From NCBI RefSeq assembly GCF_024749165.1, contig NZ_CP087190.1:496001-560000 (forward strand): a DNA stretch of 64,000 nt, given 5' to 3'. The stretch comes from Pseudomonas sp. B21-023. GTDB taxonomy: Bacteria; Pseudomonadota; Gammaproteobacteria; Pseudomonadales; Pseudomonadaceae. A program made the translations under genes and the position numbers. A model generated the notes under the pieces. That model saw only the letters and a list, made by a program, of their open reading frames with translations, was not told the DNA's origin and made no database searches. Shown here piece by piece: positions 51,637-60,313 of this stretch (position 1 is the stretch's first letter; each line of letters begins with the position of its first letter).

Positions 51637-52266
51637 ATGTCTTCCAAGGCCATCGACGCTCGTTTCAGCAATTACGCCGCCATGGCCGATGGTGTCGCGA
51701 CCCTGTTGTTCCCCCATGCCGAAGTGGTGGTCCACGATCTACGCAACCAGACAGTCGTGCATATCGCCAACAATATTTCCAGGCGGCAGTTGGGCGACGA
51801 CTCGGCGCTGGAGGACCTGCCGGGCGAGCTCGGCGCCACGACGCCGCTGGGACCCTACGAGAAACTCAACTGGAACGGTCAGAAAGTGCGTTCGATCAGC
51901 AGTGTCATGGTCGATGAGGCCGGGGCACCCGAGGCGCTGCTGTGCATCAACTTCAACATCTCGGTGCTGGAGCAGGCCAAGCAGGCACTTGACCTGTTCT
52001 TCCAGGCCAGCCGCTTGCTGCCCCAGCCAGATGTGCTGTTCCGTGATGACTGGCAGGAGCGCATCAATACCTTCCTGCATGCCTGGCTCAGGCAGCATGG
52101 CTTGAGCCTCGACGGGCTCAGTCGGGAGCAGAAACGCGAGTTGGTCGAGGCCCTGCACGGGGAAGGCGCCTTCCGCGGCGGCAGTACGTACGACTACGTG
52201 GCCAATATCCTCGGCATGGGCAGGGCTACGGTCTACAAGTATGTGAAGCTCGCGCGGGAGGCATAG
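51637..52266 (+). CDS. YheO/DauR-type transcriptional regulator (PAS-like plus HTH)
   Basis: 209 residues. The N-terminal PAS-like YheO domain (about 8-120) has LFPHAEVVVHDLRNQTVVHIANNIS. The C-terminal HTH (about 150-209) ends GGSTYDYVANILGMGRATVYKYVKLAREA (in pieces STYDYVANILGMGRATVYKY). Family members such as DauR and DguR respond to unusual or D-amino acids. The start at 51637 has AGGA 8 bases upstream. It is next to the dehydratase/reductase pair, its likely target. Confidence 0.88.
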   Translation: MSSKAIDARFSNYAAMADGVATLLFPHAEVVVHDLRNQTVVHIANNISRRQLGDDSALEDLPGELGATTPLGPYEKLNWNGQKVRSISSVMVDEAGAPEALLCINFNISVLEQAKQALDLFFQASRLLPQPDVLFRDDWQERINTFLHAWLRQHGLSLDGLSREQKRELVEALHGEGAFRGGSTYDYVANILGMGRATVYKYVKLAREA

Positions 52267-52283
52267 TTTCCAGGCTTGTACTT

Positions 52284-52319
52284 GGTGGAAAAATATTCTA
52301 CGGTGGATTTTTATTCCAT
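52284..52319. promoter_or_regulatory. Tandem 18-bp repeats upstream of the dehydratase gene
   Basis: GGTGGAAAAATATTCTAC (52284-52301) is followed without gap by GGTGGATTTTTATTCCAT (52302-52319). Fourteen of 18 positions agree. Each unit also has partial dyad character (TGGAA with TTCCA across the pair). It lies between the YheO-type regulator and its presumed target operon, so it is a candidate operator, probably overlapping the promoter. Confidence 0.6.
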
Positions 52320-52364
52320 TGTGCGCCGGCGCCTGCCTGTCGCTTCCCGAGGAGATTCCGCCCC

Positions 52365-53342
52365 ATGCCTATCGACGATCTGGCGCTCGCGCAGCTGTAC
52401 CAATCCATTCTCCAGGCTCATCAGGCCCTGCGCCCGTTGGTACCGGTGACCCCGCTGGCGCGCAGCCTGGCGCTCTCGGCCATGACTGGCTGCGACGTCC
52501 ATCTCAAGTGCGAACACCTCCAGCTGACCGGATCGTTCAAGTTCCGCGGTGCCAGCAACAAGCTGCGCCTGCTGGGCGAGGCGCAACGGAGCAGGGGGGT
52601 TATCGCTGCTTCCTCGGGCAATCATGGGCAAGGGCTTGCCCTGGCCGGTCAGCTGCTGGACGTGCCGGTGACAGTGTATATCAGCGCTGAGGCCTCGCCT
52701 GCCAAGATCGAGGCGATGCGTCTGCTGAGGGCGCAGGTGCAGGTTCTGGAGGTCGATTCGCTGGGGGCGGAGCAACTGGCCCGCGAGGAGGCGTTGCGCC
52801 AACACAAGCCGTTCGTCTCGCCCTACAACGACCTGGAGGTCATCGCCGGGCAGGGGACCATCGGCATGGAACTGTTCGAGCAGGCGCCGGACCTGGATGC
52901 GGTGTTCGTCGCCGTGGGCGGCGGCGGGATGGTGTCCGGGATCGCCACCGCACTGTACAAGCTGGCGCCATCGGTGGAAATCATCGGCTGCTGGCCGGTC
53001 AATGCGCCGACCTTGCAACGCTCCATCGAACAAGGCCAGGTCATAGAGATGGACGAGTTACCCACCCTGTCCGACGGCACTGCCGGCGGCGTGGAGGCGG
53101 ACACGGTCACCTTGCCCCTCTGCCAGCGCCTGCTGACGCGAACCGTGCTGGTCAGCGAGGACGAGATCAGGCAAGCCATGCGCGACGCTGCCGCCTGCGA
53201 GCACTGGATCATCGAAGGCGCCGCCGCCGTCGCTCTGGCCGGCATGAAGCAGCTGGCCGGGCAATACCAGGGCAAGAAAGTGGCGGTGGTGTTGTGTGGG
53301 CGCAACATCCAGCTGGAGAAATACCTGGAGGCCCTCGCATGA
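52365..53342 (+). CDS. PLP-dependent threonine/serine dehydratase-like enzyme (EutB/BhcB type)
   Basis: A fold-type II PLP enzyme of 325 residues. Lys59 in LTGSFKFRGASNK is the Schiff-base lysine, SSGNHGQGLAL and the phosphate loop VGGGGMVSG follow. No ACT domain is present, so it is not biosynthetic IlvA. Its close partner is an ornithine-cyclodeaminase-like protein overlapping by 4 bases. The same pairing occurs in EutB-EutC of hydroxyectoine use and BhcB-BhcD of the beta-hydroxyaspartate cycle. A beta-hydroxy amino acid is the likely substrate. Confidence 0.85.
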   Translation: MPIDDLALAQLYQSILQAHQALRPLVPVTPLARSLALSAMTGCDVHLKCEHLQLTGSFKFRGASNKLRLLGEAQRSRGVIAASSGNHGQGLALAGQLLDVPVTVYISAEASPAKIEAMRLLRAQVQVLEVDSLGAEQLAREEALRQHKPFVSPYNDLEVIAGQGTIGMELFEQAPDLDAVFVAVGGGGMVSGIATALYKLAPSVEIIGCWPVNAPTLQRSIEQGQVIEMDELPTLSDGTAGGVEADTVTLPLCQRLLTRTVLVSEDEIRQAMRDAAACEHWIIEGAAAVALAGMKQLAGQYQGKKVAVVLCGRNIQLEKYLEALA

Positions 53343-54286
53343 AGATCCACGACCTGCAGGCGATCAAGGCCTGCCTCGACCTCGACGCGATCGAGCGGCG
53401 GCTGGTGGACGGTTTCAGGGCCTACAGTGCGGGTCAGGTGCAGGCTCCGCCGGTGCAGAACTTCCAGTTCCGCCAGGCCAATGGCGATTGCTGCATCAAG
53501 TCGGCTTATCTCGAAGGCGGCGAAACCTTCGTGGTTAAGGTCTCCAGTGGTTTCTACGACAATCCGGGCAAGGGCCTGCCCAGCAATGACGGCTTGATGC
53601 TGGTGTTGTCGGCCCGTACCGGTGAACCGCTGGCCTGGCTGGCCGACCAGGGATGGCTGACTGCCGTGCGCACCGCCCTGGCCGGGCGCATTGTCGCCCG
53701 CCTGCTGGCGCCTCGCGAGGTGGAGGCCATCGGCGTGCTTGGCACCGGACTGCAGGCCCGTCTGCAACTTGAATGCCTGATGGCGTTGACGGGCTGTCGC
53801 CAGGTGGTTGTCTGGGGGCGCAGTGAGCAAGGCTTGTCGGTCTACCGTGAGCATGCCCGGGCGTTGGGCTTCAGCGTGCAGACGGTCCAGCAGCCGCAGG
53901 CTGTCGCGCAGGCGGCCAACCTGATCGTCACCACCACGCCGTCGCGTGAGCCGTTGCTCAGGCGCGAGTGGGTTCGTCCCGGAACCCATATCACGGCGGT
54001 CGGCGCGGACTGCGTCGGCAAGCAGGAGCTGGATGCGGCGCTGGTCGCCTCGATGTCGCGAATCATCGTCGACTCGCAGGCCCAGTGCGGAGCCTATGGC
54101 GAGGTTTCCCACGCGCTCAAGGCAGGGTCGCTCGAACCTTCTCGCTTGCTGGAACTGGGCGCGGTGCTGGCTGGTCAGGAAGCGGGGCGTCAGGATCAGC
54201 ACGAGGTCACCCTCGCCGACCTGACCGGTGTCGCGGTTCAGGATGCGCAGATTGCCCAGTGGGTCTTCGAACGCCTGCGCGGCTGA
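53339..54286 (+). CDS. Ornithine cyclodeaminase/mu-crystallin family protein (EutC/BhcD-like imine reductase candidate)
   Basis: 315 residues. The dinucleotide motif GVLGTGLQAR is at about 133-141 and the substrate region FVVKVSSGFYDNPGKGLPS precedes it, with Lys67 at the usual position. Members act as lyases or as NAD(P)H imine reductases (DauB, BhcD). The ATGA overlap with the dehydratase implies that the two act in sequence: dehydration to an enamine/imine, then reduction to an amino acid. True ornithine cyclodeaminase activity cannot be excluded. Confidence 0.83.
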   Translation: MKIHDLQAIKACLDLDAIERRLVDGFRAYSAGQVQAPPVQNFQFRQANGDCCIKSAYLEGGETFVVKVSSGFYDNPGKGLPSNDGLMLVLSARTGEPLAWLADQGWLTAVRTALAGRIVARLLAPREVEAIGVLGTGLQARLQLECLMALTGCRQVVVWGRSEQGLSVYREHARALGFSVQTVQQPQAVAQAANLIVTTTPSREPLLRREWVRPGTHITAVGADCVGKQELDAALVASMSRIIVDSQAQCGAYGEVSHALKAGSLEPSRLLELGAVLAGQEAGRQDQHEVTLADLTGVAVQDAQIAQWVFERLRG

Positions 54287-54436
54287 ACGATGAAATTGTC
54301 CACAGACCGGCCAAAATAGAGGCAATTTGACAGTATTGTCGCGTGCCACAACGATCAGCCTTGTGTAGGCTGCCAGGGCAGTAGTAGTTAAGATCGCCGT
54401 TTCCGCGTGGGTTACCAATTGCGAAAGGACTTGAGC

Positions 54437-55174
54437 ATGCGGCCACTGCTTTGCGTTCTTGGTTTACTCGGGCTGTTGTGTGCGGGGCCTGCCCTGGCCC
54501 ATGGCAAGCTGCGGCTGGTGGCCGACAGCTGGCCGCCCTTTACCGACACCAGCATGCCCGGTGGCGGCCTGGCCACCAGTATCGTCACCACGGCGCTGAC
54601 CCGTGCCGGCTACGCCACCGAGTTCGAGGAGGTGCCCTGGGCCAGGGCGCTGATGGGCGTGGGCGAGGGACGCTACGATGTACTGATCAATGCCTGGTAC
54701 AACCAGGAGCGCACCCTGATCGGCCAGTTCTCCGCGACCTACCTGGTCAACCGTATCCGCCTGCTCAAGCGTGAAGGCGAGGCTTTTGCCTATGCCCGCC
54801 AGGCTGACCTGTACCCTTACACCATCGCCGTGGTGCGCGACTACGCCTATTCCCCCGAATTCGACAGCGACGAACGCCTGAACAAGGTGCTGGTGCGCAA
54901 CTTTTCATCGGCGGTGCGCATGCTGGCGGCCGGGCGGGTGAACCTGGCGGTAGAGGATGAATACGTGGCGCGCTACAACCTGCAGCGCGAGCCGCAGCTG
55001 GTGCGCGAGGGCGTGGCCTTCGTCGACCCGCCGCTGGGCGAGAACAGCCTGCACATCCTGGTAAGCCTCAAGCACCCGGAGCACAAGAAGATCGTGGCGC
55101 GTTTCGAAAAGGCCATCGCCACCATGAAGGCCGACGGCAGTTACGCCCGCCTGATGCGCCAGCATGGTTTCTGA
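54437..55174 (+). CDS. Periplasmic solute-binding protein family 3 (orphan)
   Basis: 245 residues with a signal peptide ending GPALAHG at about residue 23 and the opening KLRLVADSWPPFTDTSMPG. Later EFEEVPWARALMGVGEGRYDVLINAW is typical of SBP_bac_3. No transporter genes adjoin. It resembles the orphan at 27634-28434 in opening motif and size. AAAGGA lies 8 bases before the ATG. The ligand is unknown. Confidence 0.85.
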   Translation: MRPLLCVLGLLGLLCAGPALAHGKLRLVADSWPPFTDTSMPGGGLATSIVTTALTRAGYATEFEEVPWARALMGVGEGRYDVLINAWYNQERTLIGQFSATYLVNRIRLLKREGEAFAYARQADLYPYTIAVVRDYAYSPEFDSDERLNKVLVRNFSSAVRMLAAGRVNLAVEDEYVARYNLQREPQLVREGVAFVDPPLGENSLHILVSLKHPEHKKIVARFEKAIATMKADGSYARLMRQHGF

Positions 55175-55201
55175 GCCCGCTCTTGGTGTGGGAGCGGGCA
55201 A

Positions 55202-57385
55202 TCAGGCGGGTTGACCTTCCTTGATCAGATGCCCGGCCAAGGTCCGCAACGGCCCCAACTGCCGGCAGATCAGCGCCAATTGCGTCTGCACCAGGCGCTG
55301 ATGCTCGTCCAGCTCCTCGGGCATCTGCTCCAGCGCGTTGGCCAGCGCCTCCTCGGCGTCGCTGTGGATCGCCACCGGCAAGCGTGCCGCCAGGCCATTG
55401 GCGATCTCGTCCAGGCTGCTGGCCAGGCTCCGCCCGGCACCATCGATCAACTGCTCATGGACTTCGGCCGGCAGCGCAGTGTCGCGGTGCGCGCCCAGCC
55501 CCGAGAGGTAGCTCAGCAAGGTATGTGACAACACCAGGAAGCGGAAGCCGACGTCGGCCTCCTTGCGGAAATGTCCTGGCTCCATGAGCATGTTGGCCAG
55601 GGTGGTCGACAGCGCCGCGTCGGCATTGTGCGCATTGCGCCGGGCCAGGCGGTAGGCCAGGTCGTCACGCTTGCCATGGGCGTATTGCTGCATGATCTGG
55701 CGCAGGTATTCGCTGGCGCAGGCGAGGGTGTTGGCCAGCACCTTGTTCAAGCGCCGTCCCTGCCAGTCGGGCAGGAACAGGAACACCGCGAGGATGGCGA
55801 TCAGGCTGCCGACCAGGGTATCGAACAGGCGTGGCAGGAACAGCCCGTAGCCATCGCCGATCTGGTTGAAGCAGAACAGCACCATCAGGGTGATCGCCGC
55901 CGTGGCCAGGGTGTAGCGGGTGGTGCGGTTGACGAAGAACACCACCCCTGCGACCACCGCGAACAGCGATTGGACGATCGGGTTGGGGAACAGGTCGAAC
56001 AGCGCCCAGCCCACGGTCAGGCCGATGGCGGTGCCGATGATCCGTTGCACCAGTTTGCGCCGGGTCGCGCCATAGTTGGGCTGGCAGACGAACAACGTGG
56101 TGAGGATGATCCAATAGCCCTGGGTCGGGTGGATCAGGTGAACCATGCCATAGCCCACCGACAACGCCAGCGACAGGCGCAGGGCGTGGCGGAACAGCAA
56201 CGAGGTGGGTGTCAGCTGGGTGCGCAGGCGTTTCCACACATCCTTGAAGTTGCGTGGCGAGCGGTCGAGCAGGCTGCTGTCGCTGGCATCGGCCAGGCTG
56301 TCCGGGTTGCTGGCGGCGCTGAGCAGCCGGTCCAGCGTGGCCAGGTTGGCGGCCAGCGCCCGCAGCGAGCGCAGCAGGCTGCGCCAGGCCGGGTTGTTCT
56401 GGGTGCGCAGGTGCTCCAGCGAGGCATTGAGGTCTTCCAGTGCCTCGGGGTAGCCGCTGGCCAGCACGAACGGCTGGCGCAGGCGGATCGAGCGCGCCAG
56501 CTCCTGGCAGGACGAGCCCTGCTTGCGCAGCAGGCGTTGGCAGCGGAACATCACGTCGCTATGGAAGAACGCCTCGGTCAGGCCGTTGTACGGATAGTGC
56601 GAGGCGCTGACCCGCTCATGGATGTCCTGGGCCAGGAAATACAGCTTGAGGTAGCGGCTGACCTTGGAGTTGGGCTGGCTGTTGCCGACCCGGTGCAGGA
56701 TGATCTCCTTGGCGGCGTTGAGCGCGGCCACTACCTTGCCATTCTGCTTGGCCAGTTCCAGGCGTGTGGCCTCGACATCAAGGGTGCGGACCGGCTCGAA
56801 CAGGCTGGCCTTGAGCTTGAGGTAGCTGCCCAGCTCGTAGAACAGCCTGGCCAGGCTCTGTTGCACCGGCTGGTTGGAAAACAGCGCCTGCCACACCACC
56901 GACAGCAGTCCGTACCAGGCCGCACCCGTCACCAGCAGCAACGGCTCGTGCCAGAAATCGCTGACCTCTCCGCCGCGCTGGTCGACACCGATCATGGTGT
57001 AGACCGACAGGATCAGCGTGGCCGAGGCGATCGCCCCATAGCGTTCGCCCAGGGCCCCGAGCATGGTCAGGGAGAACGCCGCCAGGGCTAGGGCGATTGC
57101 AAAGACCCAGGGGTAGGGGAACAACAGCTCGACCGACAGCGCGGCAATGGCGAAACAGCCCAGGGTGACCAGCAGGGCACTGAGGCGGCCCTGCCAGCCA
57201 TCGTCGGTCTCGGCCAGGGCGCTGGCGATGATGCCGAGGAACAGCGGGATGAGCAGGCTCATCTCGTTCTGGTACCAGCACCAGGCCATGCTGCCGGTGA
57301 GGGCGATGGTCACGCGGATGGCATAGCTGAACTTGTCTTGGCCCCACAGGCGACGCAATGAATGGCGGAACGAGCTCGATGACAT
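55202..57385 (-). CDS. yccS: YccS/FUSC-family inner-membrane protein
   Basis: 727 residues. Two blocks of membrane segments (about 20-165 and 395-530) surround a large soluble region, the form of YccS/YhfK (FUSC) proteins related to aromatic-acid and fusaric-acid exporters. The second block starts RHALRLSLALSVGYGMVHL and has QPNYGATRRKLVQRIIGTAIGL. No membrane-fusion or outer-membrane partner is adjacent. The substrate is unknown. Confidence 0.9.
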   Translation of the reverse strand: MSSSSFRHSLRRLWGQDKFSYAIRVTIALTGSMAWCWYQNEMSLLIPLFLGIIASALAETDDGWQGRLSALLVTLGCFAIAALSVELLFPYPWVFAIALALAAFSLTMLGALGERYGAIASATLILSVYTMIGVDQRGGEVSDFWHEPLLLVTGAAWYGLLSVVWQALFSNQPVQQSLARLFYELGSYLKLKASLFEPVRTLDVEATRLELAKQNGKVVAALNAAKEIILHRVGNSQPNSKVSRYLKLYFLAQDIHERVSASHYPYNGLTEAFFHSDVMFRCQRLLRKQGSSCQELARSIRLRQPFVLASGYPEALEDLNASLEHLRTQNNPAWRSLLRSLRALAANLATLDRLLSAASNPDSLADASDSSLLDRSPRNFKDVWKRLRTQLTPTSLLFRHALRLSLALSVGYGMVHLIHPTQGYWIILTTLFVCQPNYGATRRKLVQRIIGTAIGLTVGWALFDLFPNPIVQSLFAVVAGVVFFVNRTTRYTLATAAITLMVLFCFNQIGDGYGLFLPRLFDTLVGSLIAILAVFLFLPDWQGRRLNKVLANTLACASEYLRQIMQQYAHGKRDDLAYRLARRNAHNADAALSTTLANMLMEPGHFRKEADVGFRFLVLSHTLLSYLSGLGAHRDTALPAEVHEQLIDGAGRSLASSLDEIANGLAARLPVAIHSDAEEALANALEQMPEELDEHQRLVQTQLALICRQLGPLRTLAGHLIKEGQPA

Positions 57386-57428
57386 GATGGCCTGCTGGGC
57401 AGTATTCGAAAAAGAATCTCTGGGGCCT

Positions 57429-57488
57429 CATCGCAGGGCAAGCCCGCCCCCACCGTTCTGACGTGAGAGCGGGCTTGCTTCGCGATGG
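57429..57488. repeat. Inverted pair of REP-like elements
   Basis: CATCGCAGGGCAAGCCCGCC at left and GAGAGCGGGCTTGCTTCGCG ATGG at right, separated by a short centre. It sits upstream of yccS and downstream of the HI0933-type gene. Confidence 0.8.
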
Positions 57489-57550
57489 TTTCGCACCCTT
57501 CACAGCACAAACCAGCAAGAAGCGTTCCGTGCTGCTGAATGGATTCTACT

Positions 57551-58732
57551 CTACACGAACTGCGCCGCCGCGTTGGCCGAGGCCCAGGCCCACTGGAAGT
57601 TGAAACCGCCCAGGTGCCCGCTGACATCCAGTACTTCGCCGATGAAGTACAGCCCCGGGCTTTTCAGCGATTCCATGGTTTTCGAAGACACTTCGCGGGT
57701 ATCCACGCCGCCCAAGGTCACTTCCGCGGTGCGATAGCCTTCGGTCCCCGCCGGCACTACTTGCCAGGCCGCCAATTTTTCGGCGACCTGCGCCAGCTGC
57801 GCAGGGGTGTATTGCTTCAGTGGCTTGGACTCGAACCACTGCTCGGCCAGCAAGTTAGCCAGCTTGCGAGTGAACACCTCGCCCAGCACGGTCTTCAGCT
57901 CGCTATTGGGACGCTCGGCTTGTTGGCCTTGCAGCCATTCCAAGGCGTTGCGATCAGGTAGCAGGTTGATTTCGACGGTGTCGCCGGCTTCCCAGAACGA
58001 TGAGATCTGCAGGATCGCTGGCCCGCTCAGGCCACGGTGGGTAAACAGCAGGTTCTCGCGAAAGCTGGTGCCATTGCAGCTGGCGATGCAGTCCAGCGAG
58101 GTGCCGGACAGCTCGGTACACAGTGCCTTGAGCTGGGGCTCGGTGATGGTGAACGGTACCAGGCCGGCTCGGGTCGGCAGCAGTTCGTGGCCGAACTGGC
58201 GGGCGACCTGATAGCCGAAACCGCTGGCGCCGAGCGTCGGGATCGACAGGCCACCGGTGGCGATTACCAGCGACTGGCAGGCGAATGGGCCGGCGCTGGT
58301 CTGCAGGCTGTAGCCGGCCTCGGTCCTTTCGATCTTGTCGATGCTGGTGTTCATGCGCAGCTCGGCGCCGGCCTGGTCGCACTCGGCCAGGAGCATGTCG
58401 AGGATGTCGCTGGACTTGTTGTCGCAGAACAGCTGGCCGAGTTTCTTCTCGTGGTACGGCACGCCGTGCTTGCACACCAGCTCGATGAAGTCCCACTGGG
58501 TGTAGCGGGCCAATGCCGACTTGCAGAAGTGCGGGTTGTGCGAGAGGAAGTTGGCCGGCTCGGTGTACATGTTGGTGAAGTTGCAGCGCCCGCCGCCGGA
58601 CATGAGGATCTTCTTGCCCGGTTTGTTGGCGTGGTCGAGCACTAGCACCCGGCGCCCGCGCTGGGCGCTGAGCAGGGCGCACATCAGGCCGGCGGCGCCG
58701 GCGCCGAGGATGATCACGTCGGTGGAGTGCAC
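57551..58732 (-). CDS. HI0933-family FAD-dependent oxidoreductase (YhiN/BaiN type)
   Basis: 393 residues. The FAD motif VIILGAGAAGLMCALLSAQRG lies at about 6-26, followed by GKKILMSGGGRCNFTNM and, near the C-terminus, GLYFIGEVLDVSGHLGGFNFQWAWASA (in pieces GLYFIGEVLDVSGHLGGFN). These are the defining HI0933-family signatures. The physiological substrate of YhiN proteins is unknown. The related BaiN reduces bile-acid intermediates. It is downstream of dbpA and separated from it by a large REP pair. Confidence 0.92.
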   Translation of the reverse strand: MHSTDVIILGAGAAGLMCALLSAQRGRRVLVLDHANKPGKKILMSGGGRCNFTNMYTEPANFLSHNPHFCKSALARYTQWDFIELVCKHGVPYHEKKLGQLFCDNKSSDILDMLLAECDQAGAELRMNTSIDKIERTEAGYSLQTSAGPFACQSLVIATGGLSIPTLGASGFGYQVARQFGHELLPTRAGLVPFTITEPQLKALCTELSGTSLDCIASCNGTSFRENLLFTHRGLSGPAILQISSFWEAGDTVEINLLPDRNALEWLQGQQAERPNSELKTVLGEVFTRKLANLLAEQWFESKPLKQYTPAQLAQVAEKLAAWQVVPAGTEGYRTAEVTLGGVDTREVSSKTMESLKSPGLYFIGEVLDVSGHLGGFNFQWAWASANAAAQFV

Positions 58733-58753
58733 GGTGTTACCTCTTCAATAGCC

Positions 58754-58853
58754 GGGGCCGCTGCGCGGCCCATCGCCGGCAAGCCGGCTCCCACAGGGAT
58801 AACACCAAACCCTGTGGGAGCCGGCTTGCCGGCGATGGGCTGCGCAGCAGCCC
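58754..58853. repeat. Extended inverted pair of REP-like elements, CCGGC variant
   Basis: CCATCGCCGGCAAGCCGGCT CCCACAGGG and its mirrored arm flank a centre ATAACACCAAA. The homology continues outward (GGGGCCGCTGCGCGGCC against GGCTGCGCAGCAGCCCC), giving a palindrome of about 100 bp, the longest in the window. It uses the CCGGC core, unlike the CGGGGC core elsewhere. Confidence 0.88.
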
Positions 58854-58863
58854 CAAAAAGACT

Positions 58864-60249
58864 TCAGACGATACGGACTTTCAGGGCGCGACCTTTGATC
58901 TTGCCGCTGTTCAGGCGCTGCATGGCCTGCTTGGCCACTGCCCGCTCCACGGCCACGAATGCCACGAAGTCGAAGATGGCAATCTTGCCCACCTGCTTGC
59001 CCGGCAGCCCGGCGTCGCCGGTCAGCGCGCCGAGGATATCGCCCGGGCGCAGCTTGTCCTTGCGCCCGGCGGCGATGCACAGGGTGGTCATCGGTGGCAG
59101 CAGCGGCTCGCCGCCTTTGCTTTTGAGGCTGTCCAGCTGTTCCCAGCGCAGCGGCTGCTTCTGCAAGTCTTCGATGGCCTGGGCGCGATGGCCTTCGGCC
59201 GGTGCCACCAGGCTGACCGCCACGCCTTTCTCGCCGGCGCGACCGGTACGGCCAACGCGGTGCACGTGGATCTCGGCATCACGCGCCAGTTCGACGTTGA
59301 TGACCATGTCCAGGCCATCGATGTCCAGGCCGCGGGCGGCCACGTCGGTGGCCACCAGCACCGAGCTGCTGCGGTTGGCGAACATCGTCAGCACCTGGTC
59401 GCGGTCACGTTGCTCCAGGTCGCCGTGCAGGGCCTGGGCGACGATGCCCTTGGCGGTGAGGTGGGCGACCACGTCCTCGCACTGCTGCTTGGTGAAGCAG
59501 AACGCCACGCAGGACTGTGGACGGTAGTGGCCGAGTACACGGGTCACGGCGTCCAGGCGCTGCTGAGCGTCGATCTCGATGAAGCGCTGTTCAATCTGGT
59601 TGTCGCTGTGCAGCGCTTCGACCTTGACCTGTTGCGGCTGGCGCATGAAGGCTTTGGCCAACTGCTCGATACCGGCCGGGTAGGTGGCCGAGAACAGCAG
59701 GGTCTGGCGGCGCGCCGGGGTCTTGCCGATGATGCTGGCGATGGCGTCGAAGAAGCCCATGTCGAGCATGCGGTCGGCTTCGTCGAGTACCAGGGTGTTG
59801 AGCCCGTCGAGGACCAGTGTGCCCTTGTCCAGGTGCTGCTGGATGCGCCCCGGGGTGCCGACGATGATGTGCGCGCCGTGTTCCAGCGAGGCGATCTGCG
59901 GGCCCAACGAGACGCCGCCGCACAGGGTGAGGATCTTGATGTTGTCCTCGGCGCGGGCCAGGCGGCGCAGCTCCTTGGCCACCTGGTCGGCCAGCTCGCG
60001 GGTCGGGCACAGCACCAGGGCCTGGCAGCCGAAGTAGCGCGGGTTGATCGGGTTGAGCAGGCCGATGCCGAAGGCGGCGGTCTTGCCGCTGCCGGTCTTG
60101 GCCTGGGCGATCAGGTCCTGGCCCTTGAGGATCACCGGCAGGCTCTGGGCCTGGATCGGGGTCATCGAGGCATAGCCCAGGGCGTCCAGGTTGGCCAGCA
60201 TGGCAGCGGACAGCGGGAGGGTGGCAAAGGCGGTGGTTTCAACGGTCAC
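58864..60249 (-). CDS. dbpA: ATP-dependent RNA helicase DbpA
   Basis: 461 residues. The DEAD-box core has [28 protein letters not shown] and HRVGRTGRAGEKG. The C-terminal RNA-binding domain (about 385-461: MTTLCIAAGRKDKLRPGDILGALTG, in pieces LCIAAGRKDKLRPGDILG) is the part that recognises hairpin 92 of 23S rRNA and marks DbpA within the family. It acts in late 50S ribosome assembly. Confidence 0.95.
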   Translation of the reverse strand: MTVETTAFATLPLSAAMLANLDALGYASMTPIQAQSLPVILKGQDLIAQAKTGSGKTAAFGIGLLNPINPRYFGCQALVLCPTRELADQVAKELRRLARAEDNIKILTLCGGVSLGPQIASLEHGAHIIVGTPGRIQQHLDKGTLVLDGLNTLVLDEADRMLDMGFFDAIASIIGKTPARRQTLLFSATYPAGIEQLAKAFMRQPQQVKVEALHSDNQIEQRFIEIDAQQRLDAVTRVLGHYRPQSCVAFCFTKQQCEDVVAHLTAKGIVAQALHGDLEQRDRDQVLTMFANRSSSVLVATDVAARGLDIDGLDMVINVELARDAEIHVHRVGRTGRAGEKGVAVSLVAPAEGHRAQAIEDLQKQPLRWEQLDSLKSKGGEPLLPPMTTLCIAAGRKDKLRPGDILGALTGDAGLPGKQVGKIAIFDFVAFVAVERAVAKQAMQRLNSGKIKGRALKVRIV

Positions 60250-60313
60250 GAGGCGGGCCTGCGGTGCGAAGCGAAAAATGTCGCACAGTCTACCAGCCTC
60301 GAAGCCATTCGCC

